Source: Saussurea involucrata (Eukaryota; Streptophyta; Magnoliopsida; Asterales; Asteraceae). From it: 64,000 bases of DNA. The notes beneath the pieces are model-generated. The model searched no databases. It was not told the origin of the DNA and was given only the letters and a program-made list of their open reading frames with translations. The translations under genes were made by a program, and so were the position numbers. Below, piece after piece: positions 43,807-55,816 of the stretch. The DNA is taken from contig CM066314.1 in the NCBI GenBank assembly GCA_033807775.1, positions 33,467,001-33,531,000 on the forward strand, read 5' to 3'. Positions within the stretch are counted from its first letter, which is position 1, and each line of letters opens with the position of its first letter.

Positions 43807-44185
43807 CAAGGTTCTAAATGGCGTGAGGCGAGACGTGGCGTGGCGGCGAAACCAAGCCTCAAGCCTTAGGAGCCATGGCGAGGCCATGACGTTTATCAAG
43901 GCGTGACTTATGGCGGCAAATCTCTGTATCATATATATTATTATATATAAAAACATATGTTTTGTACTATTAATTGATGAGTCAATGACGATAAACAAGT
44001 TAAATTAGGTTATATATTAACAACTAACAAATAAGACATTAAAAACGTATAGAAAAATCAAATATCGCGTTATGAAAGACCACACGTTAGGCCATGGCGT
44101 GCCACAGGCATAACGTGGCGTGAGATATAAGCCTTGAGCCACGGCGTGCCATGACGGCTGTCGCGGCGAGCCTTTTAGAACAGTG
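43807..44185. mobile_element. hAT-type MITE (379 bp) inside the MULE
   Basis: Ends CAAGGTTCTAAATGGCG and, reversed, CACTGTTCTAAAAGGC; perfect 8-bp TSD ATATAGAG (43799-43806, 44186-44193). Family of the intron-1 element at 17784, judging by shared CAAGGTTC and GGCGTG arms with AAGCCTCAAGCC. Confidence 0.88.
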
Positions 44186-44204
44186 ATATAGAGTAACAAA
44201 AAAA

Positions 44205-44570
44205 GACCCAGATGTCGCAAACCACTGGGACGCCGACCTCTCCCCCTCCGGCAAGTTCCCCAGCCAGAGAAGACGCCAAAAAATCGCACAAGGACAGGGA
44301 CGATCCGGCGAGTTCCCCTCTTCTCTCAGATCTCCCCATCAATCTCTATCTCCTCTCGATCTCTTCTCTCGATTCTCAGATCTCTCTCTCTCTCTACTCG
44401 CAGGTGGTTTTCAGGTGGGTTTTGCAGGGGAGGTAAATGAGAGAAGAGGGGGTTGTCGATAGTCGGACGGTGAAGATATCACCGGAGAAGATGGGTTGTT
44501 GGGGTGGAAGGCCGGAATCGGCCCCTGTAGGTGGGCTCAATGGGTGAGGGAGAGAGATTCAGATATATAT
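44205..44570 (+). pseudogene. possible captured host gene 5' fragment
   Basis: A frame beginning MSQTTGTPTSPPPASSPARE is followed by a Ser/Leu-rich reading through CT microsatellites, then GCAG|GTGG-like splice motifs. Composition (C-rich coding start, TCTCTC tract) is unlike the surrounding AT-rich MULE. I cannot name the donor gene; the second half is probably UTR or intron read in frame. Confidence 0.4.
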
Positions 44571-44599
44571 TTCTTCGATGGGGATGATGATGATATGTG

Positions 44600-44640
<41 letters not shown>

Positions 44641-45172
44641 TGTTTCATTTTTATAGGGATGATGATGGATGATATGTGTGCATTTTGACGATGATGATAT
44701 GTATGCATTTTGGCCAAATGGTTTTTTGGGGATGATGGATGATGATGGGGATGATATATATGTGATGATGAAGATGAATTGGGTTTTTATTCATGAATTG
44801 GGTTTTTATTCCTTTCACTGATGATGAAGATGAATTGGGTTTTTCGTGATGGGGATGGGGATGATTATAGGGGTTTTTGTTTAATTTTTAATTATAGATT
44901 TAAGTAAAAGGAAATTTCATTTTTGGCCCCTATGATTTTTTTTTGTCTTTAGTGAAAAACAAAAGGAATAAAATAAAATGACTAAAATGCCCTCATGTGA
45001 CTTGCACATGAGGGGCTTTAACAGAAGCAACCTAACGGTGTTACACCCAAGGGACCAAAATCGAGTATTTTTGCATACTCCAGGGTTTTTTTGCTATAAA
45101 AATTTATGGGGACCAAAAGTGCAAAAATCAACATACCACAGGGACCAAAAATGCAATTAACTCTAGTTTTAA

Positions 45173-46007
45173 TTAAACAAAATGCGGATAAAGCAATTGT
45201 AACCTTGGGTAGAAGTTTACTCCAATACAAATACTTCTTGAGTAAGCGGCAAGTCCCGCCACAAAATAATTGATAGGGTACAAGTATGACTCACCTAATA
45301 CGTTACTAAAACCAATCACATTATCATACACACATTGGATGTCGAACTCGACTACTTAAAGCTTATGTCCGGGAATATCCAAGAAAACAACTAGCAAATG
45401 GAAATTACACCTTACTATTCATGAGACAATGCCCGACCATATTTGCCCACATTTTATTTATCATGAAGCCCGATGCCTATTCCGTGCTATAGTGTGGAAA
45501 ACAATTGTTCCATCATTGAGCATAAAGACTCTAGTGCTTATGGATCCATTACACTTAAACTACCTAAACAACGATTTCCAACCATAGCAATACTCATTTC
45601 ATAATAAACTGAAATCAAATAACCACCCATATCAAATATAAGTTCCCTTTCCATTTCATGTAGCTATGACATAATAGCACAAGTCATGTAATCCCATAGT
45701 TGCTCAAATAATAGTTTTGGACTCTGTTTCCAACCATACGAGAGCTATTTCTCATAAGTAATATCAAAACAACCAAGTATTTCAAAACCCTAATTTTGAC
45801 CCATAATGTCAAAAATCGTAGAACTTGAGAAAACGTGTTTTTCGTAAATGAAATCCATAAATATACTAAGTAGTATCAACCTCTTTGTTTACAAAAGTCT
45901 TCTTTTCAAATCAAGATCTCAAAATCCAAAAACCCCTTTTTAGGTCAACTTGACCAAACCAAGAACTAACAATGTAGAAGCATTTTTAAAGGATTAGAAG
46001 CACATAT
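45173..46007 (-). repeat. middle piece of the Tekay-like solo LTR
   Basis: Resumes after the MULE TSD; no open frame. It ends at TAGAAGCACATAT, the LINE's TSD, which reappears at 58542. Confidence 0.7.
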
Positions 46008-47095
46008 ATTTTTTTTTTGAAAAAAAGGGGGTAGGCAAAACTTTATTCAAAAACCAAAAAAGGGACTACAAGGGCTAAGGAAGGCATTCCGAGAAAATTA
46101 AAAGCCCAAAATTAATTTCTAGCCCAATCTCCTTTTAAGCTCCCATTCCAAATTAAATAGTCCGTCATCCACCCTATTTCGTAAGCCCATGACCATCTAA
46201 ATCTTTTCCTAAGACATAGCCCAAAAAATTTCCGTTTGTTGCCTCCATTAAAGCTTTCCATTCCAAAATACCAATAACTCATCCCATTAACATCAGCCTC
46301 CAAAAAAAATCATGAATAAAATATTACCAGCCTTCAGAAGGATTAAAAAAACAAGACATGGGATGAAGGAACCATAGGGGATAAAATAGAGAATACAAAC
46401 ATGGAGAGAAAGAATAACATACCATGGAAGTCCAAGTTTGGAAAAGTAAACAACCAGATCAAAGATCAATGGCCATTTCACCAAACTGCAAAAGCTGCTA
46501 TAGACTTCAGCACACAACAGGAAAAATCAAACTTCCACTTAGTGCTAAGGTAGAAGACCAAAAAAGGAGGGAGAATCAAAAGTCATATCCAAAAATACCA
46601 AGCTGATCAGGGAAATAAATATAAATGGGCCAGATAATACCATAGCTTTGCATCCAATTACTCCATAACAGATGATAAAAGAGAAGCCAACATAAAAACC
46701 ATCTTATCTCAGCTTCAAACAAGTAATCCAGGACAAGATAATCATTTGAGCATTTCCACCCATCCTCTTCATCCCTGTAAAAAAGAACAAAGAACAGGGA
46801 CTGTCAAGCCAGCTCCATTCAGAACACCTTATCACACTTAATTGGGAACAGTAATACCTGCAAAACAGAAGATTCATTAGTAGATAAAGCCCCCCTGTCC
46901 CTCCAAAATTTCCCAAGAGAGTTTCAATATTTGAATATCTATTTCTCTGCCCCCCATGTAAATCCCACCCATTGGATTCTCAAGAGCATGAAAATTAAAA
47001 TCTCTAGAACTTCCAGTAGTCCAAACTTTCCCATCCATCCAAATCCTCTTATGATCTTATCCATCCCATCATCATCATCATCCATCTCTTTACTT
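46008..47095 (-). other. LINE 3' untranslated region
   Basis: Follows the zf-RVT domain and ends in a poly-A tail. The terminal about 90 bp (minus TTTTTGAATAAAGTTTTGCC) resemble the end of the LINE copy at 63056, suggesting related families. Confidence 0.65.
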
Positions 47096-48903
47096 TCAAG
47101 TATTTCCATCTTCATCAATAGTATTTAACTTGAAATTCCAGTCCTTCATCACATGGTCAAAATTTACTCCCTTCCTGAAATTTGCTCCAATTAGCTTAAG
47201 TCTAAGGCATTCTTTTATCACCTTACAAACTCCATCCATACTTCTTTCCTTAGCTTGGAACAGCCTAATATTTCTCTCCTGCCATAAGGTGTATATAACA
47301 ACACCAAAAATCCATCTCGTAAGCAGACTTTTACATGAAGAATTGCAAGGAATATCACTCATTTTTCTCACAAACAAAGTCCAGACATCTTGATTATCTG
47401 GGATATCATCAAAAAATCTTTCAAGCCCAACTACTTCAAGAACTTTCTTCCAAACACCCATAGCAAAATCACAGCCCAGAAAAAGATGAACATGAGATTC
47501 ATTCTGAGATTTGCATAAAATGCACACTCTGTCAACCTCCAATCCCAATCATGAAGTTTATCCTTTGTTCTGAGCTTCTCTATTATAGCCAACCACAGAA
47601 TAAAAGAATGCCTAGGTATGTTTTGATGGAACCAAACAAAATTAGCCCAAGGAACAACATCTCTTTCTTGTTTAACCAACTTCCAAGCAGCATCAGTTTT
47701 AAAATCAATTAGTTTTCTTGTATTATCTTTCCATTTCACAACATCATTGAAATTTAACCTCAGCCTTGGTTTAAAAGAACCTAACACAGCCCCATACTTG
47801 TTAAAAATCTCTTCTGGCCAGCACCAATTAGAGCCATCCCACAGATCAATAATTTTTGAATTTAAGCTCATACCACAGTGGATGATATCCCTCTTAGAGA
47901 TGAAATTACATAAAGGACCAGCAGGGTGCCAATTGTCAAACCAAATAGAAGTTCCCTCTCCATTTCCAATTTGATGAATAATTTTATCTCTAAACTTACT
48001 TCCTATTCTGACAATTTTCCTCCAACCCCAAGCTGAATCCTTAACCTCCTGAACATCCCAAAAATTCCTCCCTTTCAAATCTACAAGTGTGAACCCATTT
48101 GATCCAGAGAGATTTCCTTCCTTCTACAATGTTATGCTTGGCTAAAAGGGCAGAATTCCAATCTCTTAAGGATCTTAAACTTAACCCTCCTTGTTTCTTA
48201 TTAAAACAAACCTCTTTCCAAGCCACCTTTGCATTTCCACTAGATCCCTCATCAATATTCCATAGAAATCTTTTCATTATACCCTCAATTTCCTTAACCA
48301 CAAAAACTGGGATAAGGAAAATAGATGTCCAATAGACTTGAATTGAAGCCACAACAGATTGAAGAAGTTGCAGTCTACCAGCAAAAGATAAGCACTTGTT
48401 CTTCCAATCCCTCACCTTCTTCTTGACCTTTTCAATTAGACCCAAACAATCTTTATGATAAAGCTTAGTAGCCAAAAGGGGAACCCCAAGATACTTCACA
48501 GGAAGAGATCCTAGATTGAAAGGTAGAACCCTCATAATATCCTCCCTGTTCTGCCATTTATGTTGCCCAAGAAGGAGGTACTTTTACCCAGATTGGGCTT
48601 TAACCGTGAGATGTCACTGAATTCAGTAAGAGCCTCCTTCGAAAAAATTACAGACTTGACATCTCCATTACAGAATAGCATCAGGTCATCTGCAATACAT
48701 AGATGTGTCAAGGCCAACTTTTTGCATTTATCATGAAACTTGAAGCCCTCATCCCTTCTAATCCTTCTTTTCAGAATCAGATTAAAGATTTCCATCACAA
48801 GAGTAAACAAATATAAAGAAAGGGGATCACCCTGTCTTAATCCTCTTTCTCCCATGAAATGCCCATGTTGATTACCATTAACACTAATTGTATAAGACAC
48901 AGA
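47096..48903 (-). pseudogene. LINE ORF2, C-terminal half: RT motifs and zf-RVT
   Basis: Three overlapping frames. The first (from 48903) holds GLRQGDPLSLYLFTLVMEI and the RT catalytic block, here CIADDLM rather than FADDL. The second has LPVKYLGVPLLATKL and WKNKCLSFAGRLQL, typical of plant L1 downstream of RT. The third has the zf-RVT region (SIWFDNWHPAGPL ... VRWIPRHSFILW-like, then CILCKSQNESHVHLFLGCDF). Frame shifts separate them (near 48535, 48060 and 47540), so no full enzyme is made. Confidence 0.82.
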
Positions 48904-48908
48904 GGTCA

Positions 48909-49341
48909 TATTGAACAACATACATCAACACGATATACAAATCTACAAACTCAACTGATTATTTATTAAGAACATTGAAAGAAAATATTACAAACCCTAA
49001 AAATTAGAACAAGGTGTTCCAACTAATTCTTATAGAGAGATGAGAGAGTTGCAGAGAAAAGAGAGAGACAAAAATGATATCTGATGCTACCAAATGAAAC
49101 CCTAATCGCTTATGTTATAATATCTTCTATTTTCCACTTTCAGCCCTTCAACTTTCCACCGCCTTACTCCGCTACCCTTGAACTTCACTAGTAAGTGATA
49201 TATGATCCCTGAACTCGATAACCTTCAGAATCCAACTTTAAGCTTTGACCAAGTTACACCCCTCTAGTTATCTAAACAATAAATTACAAACAAAATAAGT
49301 TAGATGATGACAAGATTGTTACGTAATTACCTATTTTAACA
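48909..49341 (-). repeat. copia 3' LTR (433 bp)
   Basis: In sense direction TGTTAAAATAGG...GTTCAATA. Its purine tract, TTGAGGGAGGG, is at 49342-49352. Confidence 0.9.
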
Positions 49342-49348
49342 CCCTCCC

Positions 49349-50002
49349 TCAATCTTGACATCTAAATAAATCCAACATATGTAACTTATTACAAAGATAC
49401 TTATGTTGATTTATTCCAAGGGATTTAGTAAAAATATTTGCAGGATTCTCAACAAAAGGAACTTTAATAGTTTTAAGAAATCCTGAAGATACTCTTTGTC
49501 GTACTTGATGAACATCTATTTCAATATGTTTAGTACGTTCATGAAAAACCTGATTATTTGCAATTAGAATTGCAGATTTATTGTCGCAATGAAGATTTAC
49601 AGGAAGTAAATTATTTACTTTTAACTCTTGTAAAAGACCTACTACCCATATAATCTCACATAGAGCAGATGCCATTGCTCTATATTCTGATTCCGCAGAA
49701 GAACGAAAAACAGTCGTTTGCTTCTTGCTCTTCCAAGAAATCATACAATTACCAAGAAATAAACAAAAACCTGTTACCGACCTTCTAGTGGACAAACACT
49801 TGCCCCAATCAGCATCCACATACATATTCAGTTTAAAATCAGAATCTACTGAGAAATTTACACCATTACCTGGAGATGCTTTTAGATAACGCAATACTCT
49901 AAGAGCCAACTTAAGATGAGATAATTTTGGTGCATGCTTAAACTGACTTAAACAGTGTACTGCAAATGCTATATCAGGTCTAGTATGTAACAAATATATC
50001 AA
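49349..50002 (-). pseudogene. copia RNase H, separated from pol
   Basis: Reads the RT C-terminus (YLLHTRPDIAFAVHCLSQF) and RNase H (YVDADWGKCLSTRRSVTGF; SSAESEYRAMASALCEIIW; NNQVFHERTKHIEIDVH). It belongs to pol but is cut off by an in-frame TAA near 50080 and an extra T near 50214. Confidence 0.85.
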
Positions 50003-50186
50003 TTTACCAACTAACTTTTGAAAACTAGTGAAATCTTTTAATAGAGGATCCTTTGAATCAGATCCACTTGATTATGTTACTATCAAGTTCATATCCATTG
50101 GAGTGCCAATGGGTTTAACACCCAAATATCCAAATTCATTTAAAAGTTCAAGACAGTACTTCCGTTGTGACATACAGATTCCTTGT

Positions 50187-53027
50187 TCAGTTCTTAAAAT
50201 CTCTATTCCTAGGAAAAAAATTTAAATCACCCAAGTCTTTGATTTTAAAATTTGATCTTAAATGGTCTTTAACTTTGTTTACTTCATTTACACAGTTTCC
50301 TGTTAAAATAATGTCACCAACGTACACTAATAATGCAATAAAAACAGAACCTTTATTTTTAATGAATAATGAATAATCACTCTCACTTTGTACAAAACCA
50401 TTTGTAATTAAACACGACGATAACTTCTCATACCATTGTCTCGGAGCTTGTTTTAAACCATATAATGATTTTACCAACTTACAAACTCTTTTATCATTAG
50501 CAGAAAAGTATCCAGGAGGTAAGGACATGTAGACCTCTTCAGACAAGTCACCATATAAAAAAGCATCGTTCACATCTAATTGACACAAAGACCAACTATT
50601 TTGAACAGCTAAAGCAATTACACAACGTACGGTAACCATTTTAACTATAGGTGAAAAAGTCTCTTCATAGTCCAATCCCTCCCTTTGAGAATACCCCTTG
50701 GCCACAAGACTGGCCTTATACCTTTCCACTTCTCCAGTGGACTTGTATTTAATTTTGTAAATCCATCTACAGCCAATAGGCTTACGGTCAGGGGGTAAGT
50801 CAGACAAAATCCAAGTTTTATTTCTATATAAGGCCTCCATCTCCTCATTCATTGCTGAAACCCAGTTTTGATCCTTACAGGCTCCAAAAAAATTACTGGG
50901 TTCAACAGCTTTATTAAGAGTGGATACAAAACAGAAATTATCCTTGTTTAGAAAAGAATAGTTGACTACTTTTTCTATTCCATATTTTACTTTTCCTTCA
51001 ACCACATAATCAATAAATCGTTTAGGTAAGTTTGAAGGACGACTAGACTTCCTAATAGAACATGTATTAGGATTAGTTGAAGAAGCACCCTCAGGAGGGG
51101 AACCCAACCTATCATCATTGTTTTGAACACTTAAGGGATTAAAATCAAACTGATCGTTTGCTGCCAAATCAGTACCGCCAGAACTTTGAGATTCGGCAGC
51201 TCTATTTACATTATCATTATTACCTCTAGAATTACTTTGGCTGCCCCAACGATCAGAATTATTACTGGTTTCAGTATTTGAATTATCCCCAGGTTGAGTT
51301 TTTTCCCTATTTTCATCATCGGGTATATTTGGATAAAAATCATCAGTGTGAACGTAGATTGAATCAAAAAAGTTTAAAGTATTAAGACCACTTTTGTCTA
51401 AAGCTGGTTTGGTTTCACTCATCTTAAATGGAAAAATCGTTTCATAAAATTTCACATCACGAGAAACAATGATTTGTTTGGAGTCTAGACTATAAAGTCT
51501 ATACCCTTTTTTTGAATTTGCATAACCAAGTAATACACATTTTTCAGCCCGAGCTGAAAATTTATCAGAATTGTTAGGTTTAATTGCAAAACAAAGACAT
51601 CCAAAGTTTTTTAGATGAGTAAGTACAAGAGGAAAACCAAACACAAGTTCATAAGGACACTTTCCATTTAAAACAGAAGATGGGGTTCTGTTTATAAGAT
51701 ATGTAGCAGTGAGAATGCACTCACTCCACATGTTTAATGGAACGTCTCCTTGGAACATTAAAGCTCTAGCCACATTCAACAAGTGTCTATGTTTGCGTTC
51801 AACACCCCCATTTTGTTGGGGAGTGTACACACATGAAGTTTGATGAATAATACCCTTGATTTTAAAAAATTCAACTAACCTATGATTAACAAACTCAGAA
51901 CCATTATCACTCCTGAACACCTTAACAGATTTGCCAAACTGAGTGAGGAGTAAACTGTGAAAACCAATTATAATGTCAACAACCTCATCCTTAAATCTTA
52001 ACAAGTAAACCCACACAGAACGAGTAAAGTCATCTACCACTGTTAGAAAATAACGATAGCCTTCTCTAGTAGGCACACGATAGGGTCCCCACAGATCAAT
52101 GTGAACTAAGTCACCTAGGCTAGTGGTTTTATGCTCACTAAGATTAAACTTGTCACGAGCTTGTTTAGCCTTATGGCATATTTCACAAGGGACAGATTCA
52201 CCACCATGACTTAGGTTTAACCTATTTTTCAAAACATTTAAGACTTGATCAGCAGGATGCCCTAAATGACTGTGCCAAAACTGTCGTGAAACATTGCAGT
52301 AAATAGACATGTTAGAACTACTAACAATGTTCTCTAAATCTCTAGTCTTAACAACAGTAGATTTATCAGGTTGGTCAAATAAGTACAAACCTCCGTGTTC
52401 ACTACCAGTACCCACAACTTTCATTGCAGGAAAGCCCTGAATAAGAAAACATTTGTATTCGTTAAACCCAACAAAGATCTTGTTATCTCTAGCAAGTTTG
52501 TGTACAAATAATAGGTTTACATTGAAGTCTGGAATAACAAGGATATCACACAATGTGACTTTATCATTTAATTTGAAATTTCCTATTTTATTGATGATGG
52601 CTTCATCACCATTTGGTTGAGTAACTTTTAACCTAAGATCAGAAATATCTACCACATTTTCCAGACAAGAAACTGAAGAAGTCATATGCTGGTTAGCACC
52701 AGAGTCGATAATCCAGCTAAACTTATGTAATTTTGAAGATACATTAGACACATTAGCCATACCAGCAAACATACCAGCCATATTGACGGCAATTCCATCA
52801 GCCGGTTTCTGATCAATAAGAGACAACGGCTTGTTGACTTGATCTTCAGTAAGAGAAGGTGTAGTAGGACCATGACTAGTCCCATTAGAAGAAGAGACAT
52901 GGCTCGAAAAAGGTTTAACAGTTTGATTAGGTTTATTTTTAGTGAATTGAAAATCCTTTGGAAACCCTACCAACTTAAAACACCGCTCAATAGTGTGACC
53001 ATTCAATCCACAATGTTTACATACCAA
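50187..53027 (-). pseudogene. copia pol with mutated RT active site
   Basis: 946-codon frame. CCHC knuckle CKHCGLNGHTIERC at residues 3-16 (the gag end), protease DSGANQHM near 109, integrase with GAG-pre-integrase HLGH...CEICHKAK, catalytic D (HIDLWGPY), D (FRSDNGSEF), E (GGVERKHR), then RVT_2. The YVDD box near residue 902 reads YVGD, replacing a metal-binding aspartate. An extra T near 50214 throws off the remaining RT and RNase H. Not functional in cis. Confidence 0.88.
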
Positions 53028-53812
53028 CTGAGGTTTTCCAGATTGCTTTTTATTGTTTGTAGTTTTACCAAAAAAGCAGTGTTTTGAACCTTAGTATCAG
53101 CTGAGACACGAGTCCCACCTCGGTGAGACTCTTCTCGCGATACCAAGGAAAAGGCTGTCTTAACGGAGGGAAGAGGTTCAGTCATTAAGATGTTGCTTCT
53201 CACATTGATATACATATCATCAAGACCCATTAAAAATTGCATTAGCTTTAACAGCTGATTGTGTTTTGAAAAGTCACGAGCAACATTACATGAGCAGGAT
53301 GGTAGTTTTATTAAGGGATCAAACTGTTTCCAAAGAGAGTTCAATTTGTGATAATATTCAGAAACAGAAGTTCCATTTTGACTTAATGAATTAATTTTCT
53401 GATGCAAGTTAAAAGTCACAGATCCATCTATTTTATCATAAGTTTCCTTGAGTTCTTCCCATACTTCAGAAGCAACTCTGGAGAAAACTTGACTCATAAA
53501 TAACTCCTCAGATATGGAACTTAAAATCCAAGATAGAACAACGAAATTGCACCTGTCCCACTGTTTTCCTAAAACTTCATTATTAGTGGGTCGAGGTACA
53601 GTACGGTTTATGAATCCCAGTTTGTTTTTAGTTTCTAAGGCCAAAATCATAGCACATGACCACACTTTGTAATTTTCTGTACCACTCAACTTCATACTCA
53701 TAATAGGAACACCAGAAGTATCACTTGGTTGTAGATAAAGAGGATCTCCAAAATCAAGCTTAGCAATCAAGGATTGCTCCTCTTGATTTTTGGGAGCCTC
53801 TCCAACCGTCAT
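53003..53812 (-). pseudogene. copia gag (frameshifted before the zinc knuckle)
   Basis: Starts at MTVGEAPKNQEEQ (an upstream in-frame ATG at 53836 is less likely). Contains LYLQPSDTSGVP and AMILALETKNKLGFI, the copia gag_3/UBN2-type pattern, and a SEYYHKLNSLWKQFD helix. A homopolymer of A in the sense strand is read in the wrong phase near 53071-53076, so gag loses the CCHC knuckle, which lies in the next frame. Confidence 0.82.
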
Positions 53813-55364
53813 GATAACTTTAGATAAGATGCACACACAGGGTAAAAACTAAGAGATCTCGCAGCTGGATTCCTTGCCACTGAGAGATGGTAGGTCAAGC
53901 CAACCTCCTAGTTACCAAACAGAAGTAGAAGAGAAGCAGAGCACACAGAGGATAAGGAAGAAGACTTACAGTGGGTCAATACTGAGTAAACACTGATCAG
54001 GAACAACTTATAGATTTTCCTTTATTTAAAGGATATGCACAGCGGAAACACAGTCGCGAGTTTCTGAAGGAGAGACCAACGAAAACAAAATACCTGGACA
54101 GATAAAGAGAAACAGACGTGAACAAGGTTCAGAACAGTGAGTGGAGAGGAACTCCAAACAACTCTCAACTATTAAGAACCTTGACCAGATCTGATAACAG
54201 AAACTATTGGTAAAAAAAAATACTGATATTAATCAAGAACGAGATTTAGACTCAAAGTTGTTCAAACAACCAGTGTTGATCTGAAAATCTTATTTTAGAA
54301 ATTTTGAACAACAATGCGATCTGATCACAGATCCGTAGATGAGCAGCCTTGATTTTATCAAAAATTATTTGAAAAAAAAGGATCTGATCTTAGATCAGTG
54401 TATAACATGTATGAACAAGGAACATAAATAACTACAACAATCTATTAAGAATTGATATAGCAAACAATATTAATAACAAGATCTAACCACAGATTTAAAG
54501 GAAACATCAGATTGTTTATACAAGCATGAAGATCTTAAGTACGGTAAAACCATACACAGATCAGGCTTCACGAGAGATAACTCTCAGATCACAAGCACTG
54601 CATGAAACGTTTTGTGTGAAGGTAATAAAATGAAATAGCAGAAACACTCAGATCTACAGATTGTTTATGCAAGCATGAAGATCTTAAGTACGGAAAAACC
54701 ATACATAGATCAGGCTTCACGAGAGATAATTCTCAGATCACAAGCACTGCATGAAACAATTTATGTGAAGGTAGTAAAATGAGATAGCAGAAACACTCAG
54801 ATCTACAGATCTGAGATCAATCGGCAGAAACAACTACAGAAGGAAATGAACCACAAATGATTGGATTCAGTACTTCCAAGGTGAAAACTAAGAGAGAGTT
54901 CAGTAGGAGTTCCAATATAAAGAGAAGAGAGCAGCTACTGAGAGTTTGAACACAACCTTCGCAAGAACTAAAAACCAAATTCAAACGAGGAGGTTCAAAA
55001 AACGAAGCAGTTCCAGATTTGCGAAAGTTCAAACACTTTGTTGATAAAGTTTTAGCCAAAACAAATTTGTAAGAACGAAACAACGAAAAACGATTCAGAT
55101 CTACAAGAATCACGAGATCTGTTGAACGACAGACTTGCAAGAATCCAACCGATTCAAGCAAAACGTTTCAGATCTACACTAAACAAGGATCTGTTTGAAG
55201 TTTATTTAGCTAACGATTTCAAATCACAACAGATGATGAGAAACGAAAAACACCTCAGAATTGAGGAGCGAAAAAGAACCAGATTTGAACAAGCGAAGAT
55301 GAAACAGATATCTCACCGAAGATTTAAGCGTTGATGTATTGAACGTAGCAGATCGACAAATCTC
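53813..55364 (-). other. copia 5' leader with 149-bp tandem duplication
   Basis: A leader of about 1.55 kb between primer site and gag, with no supported gene. A direct tandem repeat of about 149 bp (from 54508 and from 54657) contains AAGCATGAAGATCTTAAGTA and CAGGCTTCACGAGAGATAA. AGATCTGA-like words recur throughout. Confidence 0.75.
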
Positions 55365-55376
55365 GCTCTGATACCA
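55365..55376 (-). promoter_or_regulatory. copia primer binding site (tRNA-iMet type)
   Basis: Minus strand TGGTATCAGAGC, abutting the 5' LTR; the standard copia primer site complementary to initiator tRNA-Met. Confidence 0.9.
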
Positions 55377-55811
55377 TATTGAACAACATACATCAACACG
55401 ATATACAAATCTACAAACTCAACTGATTATTTATTAAGAACATTTAAAGAAAATATTACAAACCCTAAAAATTAGAACAAGGTGTTCCAACTAATTCTTA
55501 GAGAGAGATGAGAGAGTTGCAGAGAAAACGAGAGAGACAAAAATGATATATGATGCTACCAAATGAAACCCTAATCGCTTATGTTATAATATCTTCTATT
55601 TTCCACTTTCAGCCCTTCAACTTTCCACCGCCTTACTCCGCTACCCTTGAACTTCACTAGTAAGTGATATGTGATCCCTGAACTCGATAACCTTCAGAAT
55701 CCAACTTTAAGCTTTGACCAAGTTACACCCCTCTAGTTATCTAAACAATAAATTACAAACAAAATAAGTTAGATGATGACAAGATTGGTTACGTAATTAC
55801 CTATTTTAACA
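55377..55811 (-). repeat. copia 5' LTR (435 bp)
   Basis: Pairs with 48909-49341. Differences seen include ATTGAAAG/ATTTAAAG, CTTATAGAGAG/CTTAGAGAGAG, GATATCTGA/GATATATGA and GATTGTTA/GATTGGTTA. Confidence 0.9.
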
Positions 55812-55816
55812 GGTCA

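Larger units (their letters stand above)
43498..45163. mobile_element. Mutator-like element with long TIRs (Pack-MULE candidate)
   Basis: Terminal inverted repeats of about 225 bp (left GAGTTGATTGCATTTTTGGT; right reversed GAGTTAATTGCATTTTTGGT) and a perfect 9-bp TSD, TAGTTTTAA (43489-43497, 45164-45172). The inside holds a hAT MITE, a GC- and CT-rich segment resembling a plant gene's 5' end, and GATGATG/AT microsatellites. No transposase. Confidence 0.9.
48909..55811 (-). mobile_element. Ty1/copia element inserted in the LINE
   Basis: Complete element in minus orientation with 433/435-bp LTRs, a 5-bp TSD GGTCA (48904-48908, 55812-55816), an initiator-Met-type primer site, gag, and pol in copia order. 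It sits between the two halves of the LINE RT. At least six LTR differences by eye mean it is older than the Athila. Coding sequence has several lesions. The gag type (LYLQPSDTSGVPIMSMKLSG) suggests a lineage near Ale or Ivana; not certain. Confidence 0.92.
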
